From assembly GCA_021732085.1 (NCBI GenBank), contig JAKFVQ010000022.1, positions 124,001 through 188,000 on the forward strand: a stretch of DNA of 64,000 nucleotides. The letters run 5' to 3'. Each line of letters starts with the position of its first letter. The stretch's first letter is position 1. Shown here piece by piece: positions 16,327 to 27,700 of this stretch. Both the position numbers and the translations under genes were made by a program. A model generated the notes under the pieces. That model had not been told where the DNA came from. It ran no database searches and worked only from the letters and a program-made list of their open reading frames with translations. This stretch comes from Candidatus Obscuribacterales bacterium. GTDB taxonomy: Bacteria; Cyanobacteriota; Vampirovibrionia; Obscuribacterales; Obscuribacteraceae.

Positions 16327-18180
16327 TCAGGATCTTGCGCGTCTTTCGCGCTTTCCTGCTTTGGTATCCAACTTTTCAGCTTTGGAAAGAAACCTCTCTT
16401 GTTCTTTCGGAGGCATTGTCGGAGACAGTGCAACATATGCGCGATATTGGAACGCCGATTCTCTCAGCTGCACGGGTGTCGCTTTTGGAGCGTCTTCCAG
16501 TGCTTTGGCTAATCCGATGCGCGCTGGTGCAGATTTCGGATTTGCCGCGACAGCGTCATGGAATGTGTCGACTGCGCTTCCTTTCATTCCTTTTCGTGCT
16601 TCATCAGTCGCCAGCGTTAAGCTGCGGCGAGCTGTTTCTCTCGCTTTTGCGACTTGCGCTAAACCGCGCTGTGCGCGTTGGGCACCGCCAGGGAATGTTG
16701 CTGCTTTGCTGTAAGCGGCTTGCGCATTGTCCAGATCTCGAATCATCAACTCCATATCGGCAAGTGCGAATGCTTGCTTTGTATTATTCGTATTCGCAAG
16801 AACCATCTTCAATTGGCTATCAGCTTCAGTGAATCGGTTTTGCGCCATCAGAGCTTGTGCATAACTGATTCGTTCGCCATCGTTAGTTGGCTGAGCGATT
16901 TTGGAAAGATCCAGATCTTCGCCTGCTAATGCACGTAGTTTCGCTTGCGCCAAACGAAGTCGAATATCGTTCGGATTCATCTGGACTGCACGGTCAATCA
17001 TGCTCAACGCATTGTCGAAATCGTTGTCACCGAAGTAACCGCCCGTGGTCTCTTTCTGCGCCTTCATGTAATAGGCTGTAGTCAATCCATCAGCTGCGCG
17101 TGCATTGCCCGGGTCGGTGGAAAGCGCAGTTTCGAAAGCTTTGATCGCATCATCAACTTTATCGACACGCAGGCTTTGATCGCCGATGCGCGTTAACAGG
17201 TCCGTGTTATTAGGCATGAGTTCGAGCCCGGAGCGCAATTCGGCAATGGACAATTCCAAATCGCCACGCACTTCTCTTACATTTGAAATTCCCAAATATG
17301 CTGCGGGATTCTCGGGCTTAATGCGGATTGACTCCTGATATTCACGCACTGCAGCGACTGTGTTGCCCTGCTTCTCGAATGCCGAACCGAGTGCTAAACG
17401 TACCGGCCAGCTGTTCGGAAATTGATATTGCGCGATATTCAATTCCTTCAGTGCAGCATCAGTTTTTCCTTGCATCAGAAGCGCTTGTCCTAACCCGTAA
17501 TGAGCGCTCCAATCACCTGAATTCAACTTGATCGATTTGTTGAAATTACCGCTGGCTGCAGCTGGATTATTTTGCGCTAGCTGAATCATTCCCAAACCGG
17601 TGTATCCATCAGAGTACTTCGGATCGAGTTGTACAGCGCGTTGCAATTGAGCTGTGGCTTCTTGCATGCGACCCTGTTCCTTATAAACCATACCCATTGC
17701 GTAATACGCTTCCGGGATCTGTTTATCCGCATCAATCGCTCGTTGCGCTTGAGCTTCCGCTTCCTTCAAAATGTTGTCTTTGTTTTTTCGAATCGTATTA
17801 GATGATGACTGAAGTTTGTTCAACATGTTCAGGGCTTTGCCGGCCAAGGCGCCCGGATTGTTCGGATCACGACTCAGCGCTTTGTTGAACTGATCATCGG
17901 CGCCATCAATTTTAAATTGCTTAGCAAGCGCCATTCCATACCCAATATTGGCATTGGTATCACGAGGATTGCGCTTAAGTGCGGCTTGATAATATTTTGC
18001 AGCGTCGGCATATTTGCCTTTTTGCATCATCCGATCAGCCATTACTACACTTTGACTGATGGTGCCTTTGTAGAATCGTCTGCTGCTAGCTTCAACGCTT
18101 GTTGGTAAAAACAACGAAGCCGAAATCGCTGTAATCGCAATGCTTGCGGATACAGTCAGTAGCTGTTTCTGATTTTTCAT
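16327..18180 (-). CDS. Exported tetratricopeptide-repeat protein
   Basis: 617 residues. The N-terminus is a signal peptide (LLTVSASIAITAISASLFLPTSVEAS). From about residue 45 onwards at least ten TPR units can be read, for example 'GKYADAAKYYQAALKRNPRDTNANIGYGMALA', 'PEAYYAMGMVYKEQGRMQEATAQLQRAVQLDPKY' and 'DKVDDAIKAFETALSTDPGNARA'. TPR arrays are protein-binding scaffolds; with a signal peptide and no membrane segment this is probably periplasmic or outer-surface. The C-terminus is basic (LDTKAGKRERRARS). No enzymatic domain is seen. The gene is transcribed alone. Confidence 0.9.
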   Translation of the reverse strand: MKNQKQLLTVSASIAITAISASLFLPTSVEASSRRFYKGTISQSVVMADRMMQKGKYADAAKYYQAALKRNPRDTNANIGYGMALAKQFKIDGADDQFNKALSRDPNNPGALAGKALNMLNKLQSSSNTIRKNKDNILKEAEAQAQRAIDADKQIPEAYYAMGMVYKEQGRMQEATAQLQRAVQLDPKYSDGYTGLGMIQLAQNNPAAASGNFNKSIKLNSGDWSAHYGLGQALLMQGKTDAALKELNIAQYQFPNSWPVRLALGSAFEKQGNTVAAVREYQESIRIKPENPAAYLGISNVREVRGDLELSIAELRSGLELMPNNTDLLTRIGDQSLRVDKVDDAIKAFETALSTDPGNARAADGLTTAYYMKAQKETTGGYFGDNDFDNALSMIDRAVQMNPNDIRLRLAQAKLRALAGEDLDLSKIAQPTNDGERISYAQALMAQNRFTEADSQLKMVLANTNNTKQAFALADMELMIRDLDNAQAAYSKAATFPGGAQRAQRGLAQVAKARETARRSLTLATDEARKGMKGSAVDTFHDAVAANPKSAPARIGLAKALEDAPKATPVQLRESAFQYRAYVALSPTMPPKEQERFLSKAEKLDTKAGKRERRARS

Positions 18181-18507
18181 AATTTCCTCATCGATCCCGA
18201 TCGATAACGTCTATTCGGGGCTGGCACTCTATCATCAAGTTTCTCACTAGACGATAGACTTGCGCAGATGTCGCTGATAGGCGGCGTTACCGCTTACGAA
18301 ATGCAAAACGTCGATGCCCTGACGCACCTGAGAAAATTGGCTAACGAATTCCATAGTTGTAATGCTAGGGTTTCGCAGAAATTTCTGTCGTTTTCCATAT
18401 ACGGGTTTGTGTGGACGTCGCCTCCTACAATAAGTCGAATTAATAGTTTCGAGCTGTCGCCGGAGCGCCAGTTAATCGTATCCAATGACAAGTCAATAGA
18501 TTCTAGT
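18181..18507 (+). other. Upstream region of acyltransferase, start uncertain
   Basis: The acyltransferase frame stays open back to an ATG at 18268, which would add 80 residues. Those residues show no acyltransferase similarity, and composition here looks less coding. I see no strong ribosome-binding site for either start. The region also serves the promoter of the divergent TPR gene. Confidence 0.4.
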
Positions 18508-19683
18508 ATGATGCTGGTTTCCCCTGGTTTAAGTGGTCAAGTGGTAGCAACCGAAGCAACAAAAGCAGCCCCTCCCGAACAACAAAAAGGGACGACGAAC
18601 AGCGAGTACACGTTGGGCTATATCCCCGCGCTGGATGGACTGCGCGGCATTTCGGTCATGCTTATTTTGGGGTATCATGACATCGGGCATTACACGTCCG
18701 TTTTTAGCCACTGGTTGAACGCCTGGTTTACTGTTGACATGTTCTTCCTCATTAGTGGCTATTTGATAACCTCAATCCTAGTTAAGGAAGAAAGAAAAAC
18801 CGGCAGCATAAGTCTGAAGAACTTTTACGTCAGGCGTTGGCTTAGAATCGCTCCAGCATATTACGTTTGCATTGGCGCTGCGATTGTGTGGTGCATGATG
18901 GGGGGCAATCATCACCTCAAGCCGTTCGCTTACGCGGCGATGTATCTGACAAATTTGGATTTGGCATTCGGTTGGAATCTGATACCACTCAAATACGGGG
19001 TCTCGCATTTCTGGACGCTGGGTGTGGAGGAACAGTTTTATCTCGTTTGGCCGAACCTTATGAAGTGGGCCAACAAGCATCTGGTGAAGATTGTTGCTGC
19101 CGTGATCGGCGCTGTTTATCTCTGGCGCGGATACCTAATTGCAAATGGTGCGGATTGGATTCGAATCTACCATGGCTTTGACACTAGAGTTGATACGCTG
19201 ATGTACGGATCTCTGATTGCAATTGCGTTGGCAAATCAGAAAGTTAGAGATGTTGCGCGCAAGGTCGTTGGAAATGGCTGGGTGCAGATGCTTATTCTCT
19301 GGCTCGTGCTTCAGACTTGCGTTGGCTTAGGCCATCCAGGAGACGGAACCAAGGATAGTCAGTTCTATCTCTGGCAAGCGAAGATGCCATTCGTTCATAT
19401 CTTGTTCAGCTCCTTAATTATGTCCTTGATGCTGGCACCAAAAGCAGTGGCGTCCCTGTTCTTCAGCAATCCAATTGCTGTTTGGTTGGGTAAATTGTCG
19501 TACGCCATCTACCTCTGGCATCCATTGGTTCATACAACCTATTGCAGCTACTACTGGACTTATTTCAACACTCACAAACTCGAAGCTGAACTCATTCAAT
19601 ATGGATTGATAATCGCTGTGGCGGCGGCTTCCTATTACTTAATTGAAAAGCCATTCTTGAAACTGAAATCGAAGTTCGCGTAA
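18508..19683 (+). CDS. Acyltransferase 3 family membrane protein (OafA/YrhL-like)
   Basis: About 390 residues from the paired ATGs at 18508/18511, or 471 from 18268. The family opening is clear: YIPALDGLRGISVMLILGYH, where the R-G and the catalytic-type His follow the first helix. After it come 'WFTVDMFFLISGYLITSIL', 'KNFYVRRWLRIAPAYYV' and 'HFWTLGVEEQFYLVWP'. These mark acyltransferase-3 proteins, with about ten inner-membrane helices, which move acyl (often acetyl) groups from the cytoplasm to extracytoplasmic glycans. An SGNH protein and a second acyltransferase follow on the same strand, forming a glycan O-acylation cassette. Confidence 0.9.
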   Translation: MMLVSPGLSGQVVATEATKAAPPEQQKGTTNSEYTLGYIPALDGLRGISVMLILGYHDIGHYTSVFSHWLNAWFTVDMFFLISGYLITSILVKEERKTGSISLKNFYVRRWLRIAPAYYVCIGAAIVWCMMGGNHHLKPFAYAAMYLTNLDLAFGWNLIPLKYGVSHFWTLGVEEQFYLVWPNLMKWANKHLVKIVAAVIGAVYLWRGYLIANGADWIRIYHGFDTRVDTLMYGSLIAIALANQKVRDVARKVVGNGWVQMLILWLVLQTCVGLGHPGDGTKDSQFYLWQAKMPFVHILFSSLIMSLMLAPKAVASLFFSNPIAVWLGKLSYAIYLWHPLVHTTYCSYYWTYFNTHKLEAELIQYGLIIAVAAASYYLIEKPFLKLKSKFA

Positions 19684-19724
19684 CGTTCCGTACCTGGCAC
19701 TCATTTTGATTCCTCAAACTCTTT

Positions 19725-20534
19725 GTGGTGATGATTAAGATGCAGGCTAAGTTACGACCTGTCATTACAACCGTGCTGCTAGCGGTGTTCCTTGGATTGA
19801 GTTTGCCTCTTTCCTTTCTTTTTGGGGGCTGGTGGACGAGTCATGGTGCAAAGGAAGTGAAGAAATTGAGAATCGCTCAACAGGGCCAGCAATTAGCCGT
19901 GCCGCCGCCATTAGCTGGAGTCCACCACATTGTCTGCGTTGGTGACAGCGTAACTGAGCAGGGCGAAAGTGTTGATGGGTATGTTAGTTTGCTGCGGGCG
20001 TACCTTTCGGCGTTGTTTCCAAATGAACGCATCGTCATCACGAATGCTGGCCATTCAGGCGACACATCTGATGAGATGCTTGCTCGTTTCGACCGCGTTC
20101 TGTCAGCGCAACCGAAGCCAGATATCGTCACTATAAATGCGGGTCTGAACGATGTAGCAAGACGCGGTGACAAAGCAGTCGAGCCGTACACAAAGAGCAT
20201 GAGTGCGATGGCGGAAAGAGCGAAGGCTGCCGGCATGAAAGTAATACTGCTTTCACCGACGATGTACAGTGAGAGCATGAAAAGTCCTCAGAATGACGTG
20301 ATTTTGCGATGCGCCGCTTCGCTCAAAGAAGTGGCTTCTAAAACCGGCTCACAATATATTGATCTGGGGCAGCCATTCAAGTCTATGATTGATGGCTACC
20401 GATCAACAGGCGCGAATGACCTATTGGTTACAACCGATGGCATGCATCTGAATGCGCTCGGTAATCGGGTCGTGGCAAATACAATTATGAGTCATTTGGG
20501 CATAACTTCAGAGATGCGCGCCAGCGTCGAGTGA
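19725..20534 (+). CDS. SGNH/GDSL-family hydrolase or acyltransferase, membrane-anchored
   Basis: 269 residues, with start candidates GTG 19725, GTG 19728 and ATG 19731. A single N-terminal hydrophobic helix (VITTVLLAVFLGLSLPLSFLFGG) anchors an extracytoplasmic domain. All four SGNH blocks are visible: Ser in VGDSVTEQG, Gly in NAGHSGDTSDE, Asn in NAGLNDVAR, and Asp/His in DGMHLNALGNRVV. Such proteins are esterases or, beside acyltransferase-3 genes, the periplasmic partner that completes O-acetylation. The gene is 26 bp from the next acyltransferase gene, so cotranscription is likely. Confidence 0.9.
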   Translation: MVMIKMQAKLRPVITTVLLAVFLGLSLPLSFLFGGWWTSHGAKEVKKLRIAQQGQQLAVPPPLAGVHHIVCVGDSVTEQGESVDGYVSLLRAYLSALFPNERIVITNAGHSGDTSDEMLARFDRVLSAQPKPDIVTINAGLNDVARRGDKAVEPYTKSMSAMAERAKAAGMKVILLSPTMYSESMKSPQNDVILRCAASLKEVASKTGSQYIDLGQPFKSMIDGYRSTGANDLLVTTDGMHLNALGNRVVANTIMSHLGITSEMRASVE

Positions 20535-20559
20535 GAGGGCTAGGAGGCTCAGGAATCAC

Positions 20560-21744
20560 ATGCCACGAGCGAACTCTCGTGTTTTACAGCTCGATATTCT
20601 GCGTGGCATAGCAATCTGGCTCGTTTTGCTTTGGCATACTCCTTTTAGATTGGTTCATCATGAAGGAGAAGATCCACTTCACTGGGTTTACGTTGCAATT
20701 CAAGACATCGGATGGTCTGGTGTAGATCTATTTTTCGTCTTAAGTGGATTTCTCGTTGGCGGGCTATTATTCAAAGAAATTCGCAATTCCGGGAAGCTTG
20801 ATGTTGCACGTTTTATCTTCAGGCGAGGGTTTAAGATCTGGCCTGGATATTATGTGTACATTGGAATGATGTTCCTTTCAATTTGGCGTCGGGAAGGATT
20901 TGATAGTACGCTCAAACAGATGTTTCCTAACCTCCTGCATTTGCAAAACTATGCCAGGTGGACTCCCTGTGATTTTACCTGGAGCTTAGCTGTCGAGGAA
21001 CATTTCTATCTTGCTCTCCCTTTGCTTCTGCTACTGCTCATCAGAAATTCTAAGGACCCTCGCCGTGTTCTTCCCGCACTGCCTATAGTGGCGACGGCAG
21101 TAATGGTAGGGTGTCTTGCTTGGCGATTGTTTGTCTCTTCGGAGCCTGAATACCTTACGTATAAATCGATGATGACCCAATACAGGGTAGATGGTCTGTT
21201 CTTCGGTGTACTGCTGGCCTACCTGCATAATTTTTGCCATGAGACTCTGCGGAAATTTGTTTCGCATCGCACGCTTATCTTCCTCCTTGCTGGAATTCTA
21301 TTAGTTAGCTCTGCTATATTCGGCACCGCAATGTTCAATAAAACAATCGGCTATACTTTGCTTTACCTCGGTTATGGCTCATTGCTGCTCTCCGCTATTT
21401 TTACTCCGTTAGAAAGCGGATTGGCAGGTCAGCTCATGCAATCAATTCCATGCCGCATAATTGCATTCCTTGGTTTTTACAGTTACTCCATTTATCTCTG
21501 GCACATATCGCTGCGAAATATTGTTTTTGAATATCAAAAGCCATTGCTGATTTTCATTCCGCCAGTTATTCAATGGCCGGTCGGAATGCTTGTCTATTTG
21601 ATCGGTGTCACTATCGTAGGTTATGGGGCTGGAGCTGCGATTGAAATGCCGATGTTGGCTTTGCGCGATAGGCTGTTTCCATCGAAAGCAAAGCCAATCG
21701 TTGAACAGGATTTCCCTGAATCGATGAACGAGCCCGCTAGCTGA
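20560..21744 (+). CDS. Acyltransferase 3 family membrane protein (second)
   Basis: 394 residues. It opens with LQLDILRGIAIWLVLLWHTPFR (R-G and His at the membrane border). Next come GWSGVDLFFVLSGFLVGGLLFKE, 'VARFIFRRGFKIWPGYYVY' and 'FTWSLAVEEHFYLALP'. About ten transmembrane helices follow, with a basic cytoplasmic C-terminus. It is a paralogue in function, not a recent duplicate, of the 18.5-kb protein: the two share motifs but little else by eye. It ends 9 bp before the stop of the convergent giant surface-protein gene. Confidence 0.92.
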   Translation: MPRANSRVLQLDILRGIAIWLVLLWHTPFRLVHHEGEDPLHWVYVAIQDIGWSGVDLFFVLSGFLVGGLLFKEIRNSGKLDVARFIFRRGFKIWPGYYVYIGMMFLSIWRREGFDSTLKQMFPNLLHLQNYARWTPCDFTWSLAVEEHFYLALPLLLLLLIRNSKDPRRVLPALPIVATAVMVGCLAWRLFVSSEPEYLTYKSMMTQYRVDGLFFGVLLAYLHNFCHETLRKFVSHRTLIFLLAGILLVSSAIFGTAMFNKTIGYTLLYLGYGSLLLSAIFTPLESGLAGQLMQSIPCRIIAFLGFYSYSIYLWHISLRNIVFEYQKPLLIFIPPVIQWPVGMLVYLIGVTIVGYGAGAAIEMPMLALRDRLFPSKAKPIVEQDFPESMNEPAS

Positions 21745-21752
21745 CGAGCCTT

Positions 21753-24700
21753 CTACTCTGCACGTTGATAAGCACCATGGGCGTTTGCCACGTGGCCAAG
21801 CGCAACTGCTGTCTTCAAGAGTTTGAGGAAGACTTGTTGCTCTTGAGCATTTCTGGATTTTCTTAGCGCTGCGATTGATTTGATTTGAGCGATAGCAGAT
21901 GCAATTGAGAACTCGGATGTGAATTCCTTTGTCTTGGCATTTGAGCTTTCGTTTATGTGGCGATGTCCGATTGAGTCCAACGGGCTAACCTTGCCCATGC
22001 TCTTCGCCGTGCTGTCAGTAATGAGCAGATGTGTTCCCGGCACAAGAGGCACATGTCGGTCATCCATCGATACGTAGACGTCGTCGCCATGTAAGTCGTG
22101 CAGGTCATATACCGATACCGCGTTTGGTGTGGCTGCTAAGAGAACAATCGCGCCTTTGCTGATATGAACTGTTCCAAATGCCGTATTAACATCAATGTCT
22201 CGATCAGGAGCAAACATTGCGCTGCCTTGCCCGAAGAAATATCCGCTGCCGACTGCCGGAAGTGCTCCGATGAAGATGCCGGCTTGCGAAGGGTCAAATG
22301 GTTTTGTTGTATCAATCAAATTTGTTGCGGCAAATCCAAAGGTCGCTGAGTCATCAGCGTTGTCTCTGTTTTCTACGTTAAGGGCTGGTCCAAAGAAAGT
22401 TAGGTTACCGTCGACTGTCAATACGTTATTTGAAATTTGCGATGTAGAAACGAATCCAGTTAGGTTGATGTTCACGGAGTTTACTTGTGGAGTGATGATG
22501 CTTTCCACTTTCTGCGCCGGTTGTGGAGGCGGCGGTAAAGTAATCTTTTGGATAAAAGTCAAACCTGTGGTATTCAAGTTTACGGTAGTGCCAACAAGTG
22601 TTGTAAGCGGACTGGTTTTGCTGCCGATATCGCCGCTTCCGCTTGTAAGGTTTAGTTCGGCGCCTTGAATGAGACCGGTCGCGGATATCTTGCCAGTGCC
22701 ATTTGCATTGAGGTTGACCGTGCCGCCCGGAGCGAAAATGTTATTGAGAGAAATGTTGCCGTTGTTTCCTGTATTTAGAGTGACGGTGCCTTGATTCAAT
22801 CCAAAAATAGATCCTTTGGAACTGATTCCTTCTGTTGTGGTCAGGGTGAATTCATGAGCTGAAATGGTTCCATCGATCTGGGCTGCGCCGTTGGCGTTGA
22901 CTGCCAAGTTGTTTAAGGTAAAGATCCAGCCGTTGCTTCCCACTGAAAAAACTGTGGGATTATTTGTAGTGGATGTGGATTGAATGTTTACAGTGTTTGT
23001 AATCGGGGGTGCATTGACAAAAGGGCTGACCGAGCTTGTGAAATTAAGTCCGCCGTTTATTTGTACCTTTTCAGTGTAATTTGCTGAGGAAACCTCGACT
23101 TGAAGTGGCGCGATGAAATCACGCAGCACAAGCGTAACGTTTTGCGGAACACTCAATCCAAATAAGTCCATGTAAATGTCCGGTTGTACAATGACTACAT
23201 TTCCCCCGATTGCTTGCCCTTTAGCATTGAGGACAAGGGAACCGCCCAAGAGTCCTGCATTCTGCTGAGCACGAAGATCCATCGCCACTGCCGGATCGTT
23301 TAGATCAAGGCTGGAAATTGGTGCGACGTGATTTGCCGAAACAATGCTCTTTCCGCCGATTGAAATCGAGCCTGATGGCCCATCAAAAACGACGGCTGAA
23401 TTTGTGCCTGCCGCGCGCACGAGGTTGCTCGGAGGGCTCGCTGTAATGCCATTTGCGCCCAGGAAAACCAGCCCGCCTCCAGTTTGAGTAGTGATCACAT
23501 TTGCGACCGGAGCAAGTGGATTTGACTTTCCGGGAGCTCCTGGTCCGACTGAAATTTGTACAAGCGCGCCCGTACTCAAATCCGCAAGTATATCGTCGTT
23601 CGCGCCAATGCTTATTGATCCTACTGGGCTCAGATTTTGGAACGTTATGTTGCCGTGGTGAGCAATTATATGGGAGTTATCTTTCACAGATAGAACTCCG
23701 CTGTTTGTCACGACAGAAAGGTTTCCATTGCCAACAAAGAGATCGCTGAGTGCGACGTCGCTCGTGGTTGTAATTGAGAATTGAGAAGCGCGACCAATCA
23801 GGTTTGTAATGGCGCCGTTGTTGTTTATTGCAAGCTTACCTTCCGTCTTGAAATCGATTGTGCCGGTGACATTCGTTTGAAGAACTCCGCCTGGTCCGGT
23901 GGATAATATGCCACCGTCCCCGGCTCGCAAGTAGAGCTCTGAGGCAGTTACTGTGCCGCCGGCCGTTATGACGCCGTTGCTAATGCGGTTGATTGCAGGC
24001 AGCGTATTGCTAGCCTGTAGTAAAACCTTGGCTCCGCTTACATTCTGGTTAAATGTAAGTGCGCCACCGCCGACTGCTGCTAATGCGACATTTCCTGTCG
24101 CGCTTATTGCGCCGTTGACCGTCAGATTGCCAACTTCAACGAAGATAAAGTTGCGCCCAGTAAATCCGTTCGTGAGTGTTGATGCACCGCTACTGTTATC
24201 GTTATAAATGTAAAAGTCTCTTCCTGTCGCCGGAAGATTCAAGGTCGTGGCAGTCGTGACGAGCGGCTTCAGCGCAGCTCCAATATCTGTAGTCGCAGTT
24301 AGATTGAGTGTTGTCGCATTTATCATGGAGTCGGTTTGATAGATGCTTCCGCCGGAGCGTATATCAACAGTATTGCCGGCGACGATGTTTCTGTTGACCA
24401 GAAAATCTGATGCGCTACTGCTTGCATCAAGTAGGATGTTTTGATCGGCTTGCAGAACACCTGTCACGGTAATTCCGGGAGCGGTGAGAGTGAAATTCCG
24501 TCCACTTGAAGGAAGTCTTCCCACGTCTCCCAATGTGACTGCACTGGTGCTAGTAATATTCACATCGCCAAGAGAGCGTGCGACAATGCCGGACGCGCTT
24601 GTCTTTGTTACAGTGGACCCGCCACTTCCGGAGATCACGCCAAGGAATGCGGTGCTAACATCAGCAGCCGTGACACTTGCTCCAGCGCTGCGTGCTGTCA

Positions 24701-27700
24701 GAATAACACTATTAGCTGCACTTAGTGTGCTTACGTTGACGTTACCGGCTACAGAATCTAATACCAGTGAATTGCTGGAAAGGTTACTTAGCCCGATACT
24801 GTCATCGATTGTCGCTTGCGTTGAAATGGCGATGACGCCCTCCGGACCTGGCGCTGATACGTTGTTCTTGATCGCCACAGTTTTGCTTGAAATGGCGATT
24901 GCTCCACCGGTGAGCGTTCCCACAATATTGATATTGCTGGGAGAGCTGAGAGCGACAATGCCAGCTTGCGAGTTTAGAACATCGATGCTGCTGCCGTTTG
25001 ATTTTAAGTAAGTGCCTGCAAAACTATTGAAGGTTACTAATGATGCATTTATTTTTAGCGCTGAACTTATATTGCCGATATTGCCATGGGCTGAGTTCAA
25101 GCTGATGAAATCGGCTTTCATTGTGCCCGAGGATACTATGTCTTGGCTAGCAAAGGCGTAGATACTTCCTGCTATGGTCTGTCCTTGAGAGGCAGTTACA
25201 GACCCTGTAGAGATTGAGCCAAATGGTGCTTGATTAAGCACTGGTGCTTGGTGTGCTGATAGGTGAACCAAATAAGTCGAATCTGAACCGATATTGATGT
25301 TCGGTGCATAGATATCGCCACCGGTGCCACTGCCACCACCGAGAACAACCCAACCTTGATCGCCTGCCTTTGTGCCATAGTTGTACGTAGCAGCTATGTC
25401 TCCAGCCGCCATAATGATGGAACCCGTTGGTCTGCCTGCGGTTCCGTTCGTTGTTATGGAGCCGGCACCATATCCAATAATGTTTCCGGCAGCAAGGACA
25501 ATTAAGTCTCCGTTCACGGCTAAACTACTAGGTAGGTAAACATCGCCTGTTTGGTTTTGTATCAGCAGAGTCGGGAAGGTTTCTAAAACCACGCCATTGC
25601 CGTTTGCAATGTTTAGTCCGCGTGCAGAATCACTCCAGGTCAAATTACCGAATATCACGGGCTTGATCAAATAGTTGATGTTGCTTGGTCGTGTGAGGAA
25701 GCTAATCGACCCGCCCGAGACTACCGGTGGTTTGAGCGCACCGGGAGGAGTAATTGCGGATAACCCGGTTATGGTGATTGTTTTACCTTGCAGATTTACC
25801 ACGCCGCCCTGGCCTAACTCGGCTACAGGTGTTAATGTGGAGCCCGTTCTTGCTACTGAAACAGATGTTCCACCGACTGCATTGACTGTTCCACCGATAT
25901 TGACTGCGCCACCTGCGCTGATATGAATGTTTCCGCCTTTGGCAGCTGGCCCTGTTTGGAAATCTACCGTTCCTGGGATTGTGATATTTGCACCGCCGAT
26001 ATTTCCAACAATGGTTGGTGTTTTAGATAAAACCGGTGTTGGGAGCTGTACGCCGCGCCCGAACCCTGTGACACCACTTATGATGTTATTTCCGGTGGCG
26101 ATGTTTGCAAGTCCCTGTGAGAGATCGACGCCATTGCGCTGTCCCGTCGTAACGCCGAAGGTGACGTTATCAGTAATTCCTTCAAACGGGTTCAACGCCG
26201 TGCCCATAAACTCGGGCACGAGTCCGAAGTCGGCTCTGACGTTTTGCCCTCGATAGGTTACCGTTATGAAAAGTGGATTTTCTAAAGTTTCAAGCAATCC
26301 CAGTTGCGCATTGAATGTACTTTCACCCTGAAGATTTTTATGATTGAAGAATAGTGATTCCGGACCCGGCACTAAGCTGAAGTTATTAAATACGAGGCTG
26401 CCCAGACCGCTGTTGACGGTGCCCAACCCGCCAATCGTGAAGTTGTCGATAGTGATGGCACCAAGTAAACCGAACGTAAGTATTCCGCTAGTGTCTTCTG
26501 CTAAGGAGAAGCCACCGGTAAGTCCCAGAAAAACGCGTGTGGCCCCGAATGAGCCATCACGCCCATTTAGTCCGAAGTCTCCAGGCAAACCGCTGTTATT
26601 ACCGGTTGCGTCGATGTTGCCATTTACGGTTACAGTTCCTCTTGGAGCAAGCAAGACTATGTCGCCGCCGCTTCCGCCATTTCCGCCTAAGCCGCCAGCT
26701 CCACCAAGACCGCCTGCTCCCCCGGGCTGGTTGCCGAAGAAGCCTATTTGGAATGTAAGTCCAGCGTTTCCGAAGGAGCCTCCGCCGGGCGTGGAGCCTC
26801 CGTTGACCTGGCCGGCGACGAAAATTCCGATGCCGGTGCTCCCGCCGTTGCCACCGTTGCCACCAGCACCACCGTTGCCACCAGCTCCTCCTGTGCCACC
26901 GGAGCTGATGACTCCTGATGGTGCAACCTGAATGCGAGGCGGGTCAACATTGAATGTCGTTTTTCCGTCAGTGAATGAGGCAAGATATGTATTTGCTAGC
27001 GGCGTGATGAAAAGGCTTTTTCCAGCGATGGCAGTGATGTTTACTCTTTCGGAGCGTCCATTGTTGATGACCTGAATTCGCTGTCCAACATAGTATCCAT
27101 TTGTTGAAGCAAGATCCAATTGGATGCCACCGGCTGTGAGGTATACGTTTGCGCCACTGCCTTCAATAAATGCGCTGTTTGTTATTCCAGCTATTCCCGA
27201 GAGAGGTCCTTCCGGCGGGCTGACGGTTACATCGCCGCTGGTTGACTTAATGCTAATGGTTCCGCCTTCTCCACCGGAGCCGCCACCACCACCGGTGCCT
27301 GCGCTGCCACCATTTCCACCGGCGCCACCTTCGCCGCCTCTTCCAAAAGCGGTTGAGCCGCCTTGCGCGCCCGTTGCAGCAGCACCACCGGCGCCTGCAT
27401 TGCCGCCGTTACCACCCTCGCCGCCAAAGCTGTGCACGTTGCCGACAATTAGCGAGGATTTCTCTGTAACGATGCTGACTAGTCCACCGGCGCCGCCGCC
27501 ACCACCGCCGCCACCGCTACCGGCACCACCGCCGCTGCCTCCATAGCCTCCATCGCCAGCGACGAATCCAGCTGTTCCTGTGCCTCCGGCTGCGCCCGCA
27601 TTATTTCCGTCACCGCCGGCGCCACCTAATCCACCTTCACCGCCGTATGTATATATTGATCCGCTTGTCCAGCTGCCTGCCGAGACGATAGCTGTGAGTG

